Shown here piece after piece: positions 33,539-41,605 of a stretch of 64,000 nucleotides of DNA. The stretch is from contig CP060237.1 of the NCBI GenBank assembly GCA_023898745.1, forward strand, positions 124,001 to 188,000, in the 5' to 3' direction. This DNA is from Alphaproteobacteria bacterium. GTDB lineage: Bacteria > Pseudomonadota > Alphaproteobacteria > G02398745 > G023898745. A program made the position numbers and the translations under genes. How positions within the stretch are numbered: the first letter of the stretch is position 1; the number at the start of each line of letters is the position of its first letter. The notes beneath the pieces were generated by a model. It did no database searches. It was not told the origin of the DNA and worked only from the letters and a program-made list of their open reading frames with translations.

Positions 33539-34129
33539 ATGATGCTTGGCTTTATGTTTTTTATTTTCTCAAATTCCGCCCCTTTTTTGCTAGTGGAAAA
33601 TTCTCATAGAACTCCTGAAACTGCTAAATTTTCTCTTGAATGCACCCCTTCACAGGAACTTATTTCTGAAAAATTAGAACCATTTTCAGTAGTAGAACCT
33701 TTTGTGAAAATCTATCTCTTACGCTGCAAAGCAAAACTAAAAGACTCTGTTGATCTTTCTGCTCGTTTTCCATGTGGAGAGATTGCGCTGCACATTCTAG
33801 TCTATAGAAACAACAGAGGCTGCCTTGAGAGTAATAAGGTGTTAATAGATGTCTTAAGCAAAATAGGCTCGCCTATCTCTGGAAGTAACGCGCTAGAATC
33901 TTTGACACAATGGCAAGCGAAACTTACCTCGCCTCATTCACACAAAGGATCGTCTTTGACAAAGTCTATGGATCAACTTACTGCGGAAGAATTCTCAGCT
34001 CATATTCAAGCAAAATATGCATACCCAACAGATCAGTTATCAAAACAAGAAGAGAGTAGCTGGCTTGGTTTTCTTGGATGTTTATGCCCGTCTTTTTGGC
34101 AAAGTACCGACCACACTAAAACGCAGTAG
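33539..34129 (+). CDS. Small exported protein (hypothetical)
   Basis: This 196-residue protein was not recognised. ATG at 33539 follows an AAAGGA ribosome-binding site. The leader MMLGFMFFIFSNSA is hydrophobic and uncharged. The mature part has several Cys (FSLECTPS, LLRCKAK, RFPCGEIALHILVY) and a late hydrophobic WLGFLGCLCPSFW that could associate with membranes. The ELISEKLEPFSV region is helical. It is probably co-transcribed with the gene eight bases upstream, which has a similar composition. Confidence 0.55.
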   Translation: MMLGFMFFIFSNSAPFLLVENSHRTPETAKFSLECTPSQELISEKLEPFSVVEPFVKIYLLRCKAKLKDSVDLSARFPCGEIALHILVYRNNRGCLESNKVLIDVLSKIGSPISGSNALESLTQWQAKLTSPHSHKGSSLTKSMDQLTAEEFSAHIQAKYAYPTDQLSKQEESSWLGFLGCLCPSFWQSTDHTKTQ

Positions 34130-34194
34130 CAATTTTCATCTTTTTCTATCCGTGCCATAATAAGCTATAAATTTTATATCATCAAAAACTCCTT

Positions 34195-36585
34195 ATGAAC
34201 TATCCTTTCAAAAAAGTTGAGCAAAAATGGCAGAAAAATTGGGAAACTCAAACATACCCATCTCTTCCTGTGAAAAAGAAAAAATATGTTCTTGAGATGC
34301 TGCCCTACCCCTCCGGAAATCTTCATATGGGGCATGTGAGAAACTACACCATTGGTGATGCCATTGCGCGCTTTCACAGCATGAAAGGATTTGATGTTTT
34401 GCATCCAATGGGGTTTGATGCATTTGGCTTACCTGCAGAAAATGCCGCCATTGAACGCGGCATTAATCCAAAAGACTGGACATATAGCAATATTGAAGAC
34501 ATGGTAGGCGATCTAAAAAAGCTTGGATTTTCTTATGATTGGAGTCGTAAATTTGCTACATGTGACCCAAGCTATTTCAAGCATGAGCAACAATTTTTCA
34601 TAGATTTTTATAAAAAAGGTCTGATTTATCAAAAAGAATCTTATGTAAATTTTGACCCTGTAGAAAACACAGTACTTGCGAATGAACAAGTCGTAAATGG
34701 TCGTGGATGGCGCTCTGGTGCTGTAATTGAGCGTAAAAAACTTAAGCAGTGGTTCTGCAAAATCACAGATTATGCTGATGAGTTATTAGCAGATTTAACA
34801 AAGCTCGACTGGCCAGAAAAAGTCTTAAAAATGCAAGAAAATTGGATTGGAAAATCCAGAGGCGCATTAATTCATTTCAGCGATGACATCACCGTATATA
34901 CCACACGCCCTGACACAATTTTTGGCGCTTCGTTTATTGCGATGTCCGCTTTACATCCAATATGCTTAAAACTCGCAAAAGATAACCCTGAGCTTGCGAA
35001 ATTTATTGAAGAAATAAAAGCTACACCAAACACAGAGGAAGCTGTGGAAAAGGCTGAGAAAAAAGGATTTGACCTAAAATTCACCGTTGACCACCCATTT
35101 GATTCTTCACGCAAAATTCCTGTTTATGCAGCAAATTTCGTATTAATGGAATATGGCACAGGAGTCGTATTTGGCTGTCCTGCACATGATGAGCGCGATC
35201 ATGAGTTTACAACAAAATACAATCTACCAATTAAAACAGTTGTAGATGAAAATGGCATATTAATTGAATCTGATTTCTTAAATGGACTCACCACCGAAGT
35301 AGCCAAAAAAGTTGCTATAGAAAAACTTAACGAAATTGGAAAAGGTGAAGAAAAAACGCAGTATCGCCTAAGAGATTGGGGTATTTCAAGACAGCGTTAT
35401 TGGGGTTGTCCAATACCGATGGTTTACTGCAATAAATGTGGCATTGTTCCAGAAACAAACCTTCCAATTGAATTACCTTACGATATCAACATCACAGGTC
35501 AAGGCAACCCATTAGACCACCATCCAACATGGAAGCATACAACTTGCCCTACCTGTAAAGGTAAAGCAACGAGAGAAACTGACACTTTAGATACATTCTT
35601 TGAGTCCTCTTGGTATTTCTTGCGTTACTGCTCTCCACAATCAGAAAAACCTGTAGAAAATATTGATGAATGGATGCCTGTAGACATATATATTGGCGGA
35701 ATTGAACATGCTGTTATGCATCTTTTATATGCGCGATTTTTTGTGAAAGCCTTAACAGATCTTGGATACATTAACGTGCGTGAACCATTTAAAAAACTTA
35801 TCACACAAGGTATGGTTTGTCATAAAACTTACAAAACAAAAGCCGGTAAATTTTTATATCCACAAGAATTACCTGATGATCTGACAGGAATTGAAGTGGG
35901 TCGTTCTGAAAAAATGAGCAAATCTAAACGCAATGTTATCAATCCTGATGACATCATTAACAGTTACGGCGCGGACACAACACGACTATTTATTTTATCT
36001 GATACACCGATTGATAAAGACTTTGATTGGAATGAAGAAGGATTGGAAGGATGTTACCGCTATACCAATCGCGTATGGCGCTTATATCAAAACGTTTTAT
36101 CTGCGCAAATGTTTGGAAATGATACCGATTTACAAAATGATACACATAAATTTATTCAAAAAATCACGACAGACTATGAAAAGCATGAATTTAATATCGC
36201 GATTGCACATCACCGTGAATTTGTATCAACTATAGAGAGTAAATACTTAAAACAAACAAAAGAGGTTGCACTAGAAGCGTTGCGCGCTATGATCTTAACC
36301 ATAGCGCCTATTATGCCACACATTGCAAATGAAATGCTTGCAGAGCTCTCAAACGAACAGTTTACTTGGCCTGAATTCAATGAAGCGCTAACAAAAGACG
36401 ATAAAATGACTATTGTTGTACAAATAAATGGAAAAAGACGTGGCGAATTTGAGGTTGATATTGATACGTCAGAAGATGCTATTACAGCGCAGGCAAAAGA
36501 CATTGCACAAAAATATATTGCTGATAAGCCTATCAAAAAAATTGTCTATGTGAAAAACCGGATGGTCAGTATTGCACATGGTTAA
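34195..36585 (+). CDS. leuS: Leucyl-tRNA synthetase
   Basis: A 796-residue class I synthetase, a little shorter than the usual 830-870. The HIGH-type motif is PYPSGNLHMGHVRNY (residues about 37-50). The editing (CP1) domain has TTRPDTIFGASFIAMS and VFGCPAHDERD. The zinc-knuckle Cys occur in YCNKCGIVPE and CPTCKGKATRETDTLDTFFE. The KMSKS loop is EKMSKSKRN near residue 572, and the anticodon-binding and C-terminal domains follow. It stands alone and is convergent with the DUF4143 ATPase gene, which ends immediately after it. Confidence 0.97.
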   Translation: MNYPFKKVEQKWQKNWETQTYPSLPVKKKKYVLEMLPYPSGNLHMGHVRNYTIGDAIARFHSMKGFDVLHPMGFDAFGLPAENAAIERGINPKDWTYSNIEDMVGDLKKLGFSYDWSRKFATCDPSYFKHEQQFFIDFYKKGLIYQKESYVNFDPVENTVLANEQVVNGRGWRSGAVIERKKLKQWFCKITDYADELLADLTKLDWPEKVLKMQENWIGKSRGALIHFSDDITVYTTRPDTIFGASFIAMSALHPICLKLAKDNPELAKFIEEIKATPNTEEAVEKAEKKGFDLKFTVDHPFDSSRKIPVYAANFVLMEYGTGVVFGCPAHDERDHEFTTKYNLPIKTVVDENGILIESDFLNGLTTEVAKKVAIEKLNEIGKGEEKTQYRLRDWGISRQRYWGCPIPMVYCNKCGIVPETNLPIELPYDINITGQGNPLDHHPTWKHTTCPTCKGKATRETDTLDTFFESSWYFLRYCSPQSEKPVENIDEWMPVDIYIGGIEHAVMHLLYARFFVKALTDLGYINVREPFKKLITQGMVCHKTYKTKAGKFLYPQELPDDLTGIEVGRSEKMSKSKRNVINPDDIINSYGADTTRLFILSDTPIDKDFDWNEEGLEGCYRYTNRVWRLYQNVLSAQMFGNDTDLQNDTHKFIQKITTDYEKHEFNIAIAHHREFVSTIESKYLKQTKEVALEALRAMILTIAPIMPHIANEMLAELSNEQFTWPEFNEALTKDDKMTIVVQINGKRRGEFEVDIDTSEDAITAQAKDIAQKYIADKPIKKIVYVKNRMVSIAHG

Positions 36586-37737
36586 TTAAGTGAAGTACTT
36601 TTTAATACCTTCTCTCCAGGGATAAACCTCTATCCCATTAATCACTTTTTTGTAAGAATCATCTGAGAAACATACAAACTCTCCACCTTTAAAATCTTTT
36701 GAAATCATTCGCAACTCTTTTAGATCTGACTCATCAACTGTTTGTTTGCTTTTCATCTCGATAAAAAGCGTACACTGTCCAGGCCTCTCCACCACAAGAT
36801 CAATTTCCACACCATCCTTGGTCATAAAATAACTAAATCGAAAATCTTTATCGCTATATTGCGCCAACTTTTGACACTCCAAAATCAAAAAGTGTTCGAA
36901 GAGCTCTCCGTATTCATATGTGCTTTTTTGCGCAGGTATTTCAAGATTTCTGGCTAGCGCCCGCTTCACACCTGTATCAAAAAAATAAAACTTTGGCCGC
37001 TCTAAAAGACGCTTGCGGACAGAGTGTTTAAATCCCTCTAAGAAAAACCCAATCAAAGTATCTTCTAAAATTTCGAAATAATGCCTGACCGTCTGATCGC
37101 TCACACCTATATCTGCAGCTATTTTTGTGAAATTCACAATTTTACCATTCATCTGCGCAGCAACTTCTAAAAACTTACGAAACGGGTCTAGTTTTTTAAT
37201 AAAATGCTCCGCCCAAATTTCTTCTTTTAGATAGGTACGTGCATAGCCTTTTAAAAAGTCTGCATATAATTCCTGTCTATCAAATTGATAAATTTTTGGC
37301 AATAAACCAAAACTTAAAGCTTTATTCAGATCAAAATCATCTTGTAACTCCATAAAACTCAAAGGATACAGATAACGAACGAAAGCCCTCCCAGCAAGCA
37401 AATTTGCACCATCCTTTTTAAGTTTTCTTGCGCTAGAACCCGTTAAAATAAAATGCTTATCTGTTGACTCAATTAAATAGTGCACAACGTTTAAAAGTTT
37501 CGGGATTTTTTGCACCTCGTCTATCACAATATGTATTTGATCTTTATGCAGAGCCTCTACCTTGTATTTTAATTCGTTAGGATGGCGCATATATTTTTCT
37601 TCTTCCTCAGGATCAAGCAAATCTATAAAAACCGCTTCAGGAAATCGCTCTTTTATAAGCGTGGTCTTTCCTGTATTTCTAGGACCAAATAAGAAAAAAC
37701 TGTGATTTTTTGGAAGCTCTAAAAGTCGCTTAAACAT
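36586..37737 (-). CDS. AAA_14/DUF4143 ATPase
   Basis: A 383-residue two-domain ATPase. An N-terminal AAA domain has Walker A FLFGPRNTGKTTLIKE, Walker B HIVIDEVQKIPKLL and ILTGSSARKLKKDGANLLAG (sensor region). A C-terminal DUF4143 nuclease-like domain has FRFSYFMTKDGVEIDLVVE followed by TLFIEMKSK (PD-(D/E)xK-like E-x-D and E-x-K). The region near residue 200 (ITVSDQTVRHYFEILEDT type) looks like a helix-turn-helix. The cellular role of this widespread family is not established. A second member is at 49926-51128. Confidence 0.85.
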   Translation of the reverse strand: MFKRLLELPKNHSFFLFGPRNTGKTTLIKERFPEAVFIDLLDPEEEEKYMRHPNELKYKVEALHKDQIHIVIDEVQKIPKLLNVVHYLIESTDKHFILTGSSARKLKKDGANLLAGRAFVRYLYPLSFMELQDDFDLNKALSFGLLPKIYQFDRQELYADFLKGYARTYLKEEIWAEHFIKKLDPFRKFLEVAAQMNGKIVNFTKIAADIGVSDQTVRHYFEILEDTLIGFFLEGFKHSVRKRLLERPKFYFFDTGVKRALARNLEIPAQKSTYEYGELFEHFLILECQKLAQYSDKDFRFSYFMTKDGVEIDLVVERPGQCTLFIEMKSKQTVDESDLKELRMISKDFKGGEFVCFSDDSYKKVINGIEVYPWREGIKKYFT

Positions 37738-37867
37738 TTTTATGGGATAGCTTATTACCTTACCTCGAGATTGTACGACTTTTTCGAAGTCAAGTAAAGG
37801 AATGGTTTTTTTGTAAACATATATCTAAAACGTCTACAATTAAGCATGTAATTATGTATTTGACACT

Positions 37868-38935
37868 TTGCTTAACAAAACATTTGGTGCAACGCTCATT
37901 GTAGCAGGCACAACAATTGGCGCGGGTATGCTTGCGCTCCCCCTTCAAGCGCACCATACAAACTTTACAACGAACGTCCTTCTTATGCTGTGTATATGGT
38001 TGTGGATGATCTACTCCGCACTTGAAACAATTGAGTTATTTTTAGAGCACCCTAAAGAAAAAACACTTCCGCAATTAGCACAAAAACTTTTAGGGCCAGT
38101 TGGAAAATGGTTGAGTATTGTGAGTTTTGTAGGACTGCATTACAGTCTTCTAGCTGCCTATACAGCTGGCAGCAGTGATATTTTATCGCTTTGGCTACCG
38201 CGTGAATTATCCTATTTTCTCTTCATTGCATCTTCCGCCATTTTAATTTCAACAGCTTATAAAAGCGTCGACATAGTAAATCGTTTTTTATTTTTTACTA
38301 AGATCCTCACTTTTGCAGTGTTAGTTTTTTATCTTTTGCCGCAAACGGGCATCCCGACTCTGGAAAAAGTTAAATTAGACACAGTATCTGGTTCACTGAT
38401 TTCTATATTTTTCACTTCATTTGGATTCCATGGATCCATTCCTGTTTTGATCAATTATATTGGTCATGATCGCAAACAACTTCAGCGTGTATTTATTATA
38501 GGTAGTCTCATTCCTCTTTTTGTTTATATTATTTGGATGTGGATTGTGTTTGGAGGTTTAGCGAGTATTCCAAACACATTAGATGCTTTGATTCAGGAGC
38601 TATCTCGCATAAATTGGCTATGCAAAATTCTCGTCAATTGCTTTAGCTTGCTGGCTATTTTGACATCGTTCTTAGGTGTGGCTATGGCGCTTTTTGACTT
38701 AAATTATCATGCTTTAAATAAGCGTAAGTTGTTTACAACACTAACAACATTTATTCCGCCGTTGCTTTTTGTTATGTTCTATCCCGCAGGATTCGTTTTT
38801 GCCTTAAGATATGCTGCCGCAGCACTGGCAACATTCGCTATTATCCTTCCATTTTCTATGCAATGGATAAAAACACGTTCTGTGGCATCTACCCTACTTA
38901 TCCTTAGCGGTTTATTTATAGTGTTTTGCGGATAG
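37868..38935 (+). CDS. Aromatic amino-acid permease (TyrP/Mtr-like, HAAAP family)
   Basis: A 355-residue protein with about 11 membrane segments. The N-terminus FGATLIVAGTTIGAGMLALP is the signature of tryptophan/tyrosine-specific permeases (TyrP, TnaB, Mtr). SIFFTSFGFHGSIPVLINYI is also typical. It probably starts at TTG 37868 (MLNKTFGATL), as the frame is closed by a TAA nine codons upstream. Its 3' end overlaps the convergent phosphoglycerate-kinase-like gene by 20 bases. Together with the Trp-leader ABC operon it gives the cell two likely aromatic amino-acid importers. Confidence 0.86.
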   Translation: MLNKTFGATLIVAGTTIGAGMLALPLQAHHTNFTTNVLLMLCIWLWMIYSALETIELFLEHPKEKTLPQLAQKLLGPVGKWLSIVSFVGLHYSLLAAYTAGSSDILSLWLPRELSYFLFIASSAILISTAYKSVDIVNRFLFFTKILTFAVLVFYLLPQTGIPTLEKVKLDTVSGSLISIFFTSFGFHGSIPVLINYIGHDRKQLQRVFIIGSLIPLFVYIIWMWIVFGGLASIPNTLDALIQELSRINWLCKILVNCFSLLAILTSFLGVAMALFDLNYHALNKRKLFTTLTTFIPPLLFVMFYPAGFVFALRYAAAALATFAIILPFSMQWIKTRSVASTLLILSGLFIVFCG

Positions 38936-39884
38936 TAAGAAACTCCACAATAAATTGCAGCAGCGCCCCACCAGCTGTGGAGGAATATGTTGCATAATCA
39001 GGCGCTAAAAACTTTGTCAAATCTCCTCCCCCAATAATCACAGATTTTTCAGATACAACAGATTGTAGCAAATCATTAAACCAAAGACTTCCTGCATCAT
39101 AGGGCTTGTCTTCAATTTTACCTAAAGCGCCATTCCATATAACCGTTCCTGCTTTTGCAACACGCTGTGCTAAATCTTCTTGCCGCTCTTTTGAAATATC
39201 CAGTGCACCTGTTTGCAACATGCCATCACCCAAAAACACATCATCACAAACTGCTTGCAATTTCTCAATGATGTGGCGCTTAGATTCCCATTTTACCCCT
39301 CCAATAACCGCAAGGATAGGCCTTTGAATCCGCGATAAAATTAATTCTAACATATGCAACTCTTTCGCATGTGAAAAGCCTAATGTAGAGGGTAGATAGT
39401 CCAGAATCTTGTCTAAAGATGCGTGCTGCCTATGAGATGAGGCAAACGCTTCATTCACATAAAACTCTGCCATCTCAGACAATTTTTCAGCGAAAGCTGG
39501 ATCATTATCAGTTTCCCCATAAAATAAACGGATATTTTCCAATAAAAATAGTTGGTTATTGGAGGTTGGTCGCTTTAGATCTATTAGGAATTCGATGGGT
39601 ATATTGAATTGTTTTTGTAAAGGTGGAATGAGAAATTGAATAGAAAATTCGTCATGGCGAAGCCCCGGAGGGGCTGTGGCCATCCATTCTGGATCACTAC
39701 GTCGCTCCGCTCCTCGTGATGACGGTCTGGGATTTTTGTAATGTGTTGCTAAAATAACCTTACGACTATGTTTCAAGTAAAATCTAATCGTCTCATCGAT
39801 CACTTGAAACTTTGGATCGTCTGGATCTTTGGTGTTTAAATCCACCCGAATCAAAACATTTTCATATAACATTTGATACTCCAT
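38916..39884 (-). CDS. pgk: Shortened, divergent phosphoglycerate kinase
   Basis: About 322 residues from ATG 39884; the frame continues upstream inside comM. Conserved PGK pieces are VLIRVDLNTKDPDD (usually RVDFNVP), ENIRLFYGETDNDPAFAEKL, FYVNEAFASSHRQHASL, VIGGVKWESK, GTVIWNGALGKIE and IIGGGDL with STAGGALLQF. About 60-75 residues of the nucleotide-binding domain are missing between GDGMLQTG and ALDISKERQ, and 25 residues after ILATHYKNP come from an in-frame palindromic element. It may be degrading, or a highly reduced enzyme. It overlaps the comM 3' end. Confidence 0.75.
   Translation of the reverse strand: MEYQMLYENVLIRVDLNTKDPDDPKFQVIDETIRFYLKHSRKVILATHYKNPRPSSRGAERRSDPEWMATAPPGLRHDEFSIQFLIPPLQKQFNIPIEFLIDLKRPTSNNQLFLLENIRLFYGETDNDPAFAEKLSEMAEFYVNEAFASSHRQHASLDKILDYLPSTLGFSHAKELHMLELILSRIQRPILAVIGGVKWESKRHIIEKLQAVCDDVFLGDGMLQTGALDISKERQEDLAQRVAKAGTVIWNGALGKIEDKPYDAGSLWFNDLLQSVVSEKSVIIGGGDLTKFLAPDYATYSSTAGGALLQFIVEFLTIRKTL
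39650..39724. repeat. Dispersed palindromic element inserted in frame in pgk
   Basis: CGTCATGGCGAAGCC and GGGGCTGTGGCCATCCATTC, then GGATCACTACGTCGCTCCGC and TCCTCGTGATGACGG. Read on the minus strand it encodes the in-frame block SSRGAERRSDPEWMATAPPG. Confidence 0.85.
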
Positions 39885-41385
39885 ACATTCTAAGTGACAT
39901 CGCCTCAAGTAAATGCTTCTTTTCAATCATCTCTTTTGCATCTAAATCTGCAATTGTCCTGGCTACACGTAAAATCCTATTGTATCGTCTTGCTGAAATA
40001 TCCAACTTCTCACATGCCTCCATAAAAAAATCTTTCAACTCATCATTTAATACAACAGTATTTCTTAATTTTTCCCCATCTAGTTCCGAGTTCATGACCC
40101 CTCTGTCTTTTTGTCGATAATACGCATTCAAAACACGCTCTTTAATTTTTTGAGAAGATTCTTCTTTTTTATCATCCAAATCTTTAATTTTCACATTACT
40201 CATATATATAAATATGTCAAAACGATCCAAAATTGGCCCCGAAATCTTATTTTGATAATCCCCCGCACATTTAGGCGCTCTGTGACATTCTTTTTTTGGC
40301 ATACCAAAATATCCGCATCTGCAAGGATTCATCGCCGCAACCAACTGAAACTTTGAAGGATAAGTCACATGATTTTCTGCACGCGCTACAATAATTTCAC
40401 CTGATTCAATAGGCTGCCTTAAAGATTCTATCGCCATTCTTGAAAATTCTGGCAACTCATCCAAAAACAACACACCATTATGCGCTAAAGATATTTCCCC
40501 AGGTTTAGTTTTTTGACCACCTCCAACAAGCGCCACCAAAGACGACGAATGGTGCGGCTCCCGAAATGGCACATCTGAAACAAGTCCATACTTATCTAAC
40601 ATACCCGCAATACTGTAAATCATAGTGGTTTCTAAAGCTTCTTTTGGGGCAAGTGAAGGTAGAATTGAAGTTATGCGCTTAGCTAACATCGACTTTCCTG
40701 TGCCAGGCGGCCCAATCATTAAAACATTATGCTTACCCGCTGCCGCAATCTCCAAAGCGCGTTTTGCAGCACTTTGCCCTTTTACATCTCTCATATCGTA
40801 TTTATGACTCTTATTTATATGTCTCGGCTTTTCAGGTTCTGGCTGCGCTACAATTGCTTTACCATTAAAATGTTGAATCAACTCAACAATATTCTTAAGT
40901 GGCAAAATCGATAATTCACCCACCCAAGTTGCCTCACTCTTATTATTATAGGGGCAAATAAATTTTTTGCTTTGTTCAAATGCGTGCAAGGCAGCAGATA
41001 AAACACCAGTTGTATGAATAACATTTCCGTCCAACCCTAACTCACCCAAAGCAATGTAATTTTCAAGCTCTGTAGAATCTATAATGTCCATTGCCGCAAA
41101 AATCCCTAGCGCAATAGGTAAATCATAATGTGAACCTTCCTTTTGCATATCTGCGGGCATAAGATTTACAACCACATTCTTAAGTGGCATATCCAAACCA
41201 ATTGCATGAAAGCATGCACGAATACGATCCCTAGATTCTGAAACCGCCTTGTTGGCTAACCCAACAATTGTAAATTTGGGTAAACCCGGTAAAAAGTGGA
41301 CTTCTACCATAACTGGTATAGCGTGCACACCCTTAAATGCCACTGTATAACATTTTGAAACCATTGAAATATGTTTTATTTTCAT
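39862..41385 (-). CDS. comM: ComM/YifB-type AAA+ Mg-chelatase-like helicase
   Basis: A 507-residue protein of the ComM (YifB) family. ComM is a hexameric helicase that promotes branch migration during integration of transformed DNA. The N-terminal LonC-like domain has VMVEVHFLPGLPKFTIVGLA and NLMPADMQKEGSHYDLPIAL. The AAA+ part has Walker A GPPGTGKSMLAKR, Walker B GVLFLDELPEF, and MNPCRCGYFG followed by the YQNKISGPILDRFDI region. Full length is present. With dprA 7 kb away it suggests natural transformation ability or a recent past of it. Confidence 0.93.
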   Translation of the reverse strand: MKIKHISMVSKCYTVAFKGVHAIPVMVEVHFLPGLPKFTIVGLANKAVSESRDRIRACFHAIGLDMPLKNVVVNLMPADMQKEGSHYDLPIALGIFAAMDIIDSTELENYIALGELGLDGNVIHTTGVLSAALHAFEQSKKFICPYNNKSEATWVGELSILPLKNIVELIQHFNGKAIVAQPEPEKPRHINKSHKYDMRDVKGQSAAKRALEIAAAGKHNVLMIGPPGTGKSMLAKRITSILPSLAPKEALETTMIYSIAGMLDKYGLVSDVPFREPHHSSSLVALVGGGQKTKPGEISLAHNGVLFLDELPEFSRMAIESLRQPIESGEIIVARAENHVTYPSKFQLVAAMNPCRCGYFGMPKKECHRAPKCAGDYQNKISGPILDRFDIFIYMSNVKIKDLDDKKEESSQKIKERVLNAYYRQKDRGVMNSELDGEKLRNTVVLNDELKDFFMEACEKLDISARRYNRILRVARTIADLDAKEMIEKKHLLEAMSLRMYGVSNVI

Positions 41386-41419
41386 GCTAAAACACTGAGA
41401 GTAAAAAAAACGTTAACTC

Positions 41420-41501
41420 CGTCATTCTGAACGCAGCGAAGAATCTTCTTGAGTTTGTCGTAAGAAGATCCTTCTCTTACCGCGCTCGCCCAGGATGACG
41501 G
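41420..41501. repeat. Palindromic repeat, variant type
   Basis: A GTCATTCTGAACGCAGCGAA arm pairs with the CGCTCGCCCAGGATGACGG end, with an internal GAAGATCCTTCTC core. It is a diverged relative of the main element, located between comM and the giant protein gene, which are divergently transcribed. Confidence 0.65.
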
Positions 41502-41546
41502 AGCAAATGACCTTTTTTAATTTATAAAAAAAATATAATAAATAAA

Positions 41547-41575
41547 TTACAATTATAAATAAATTGTGATATAAT
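41547..41575 (+). promoter_or_regulatory. Strong sigma-70-type promoter for the Cys-rich giant protein
   Basis: TTACAA, exactly 17 bases, then consensus TATAAT, in a very A+T-rich context 31 bases before the ATG. It predicts strong expression. Confidence 0.7.
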
Positions 41576-41605
41576 ATAGGTAAGAAAATATAATACTAAC
41601 TAAAA

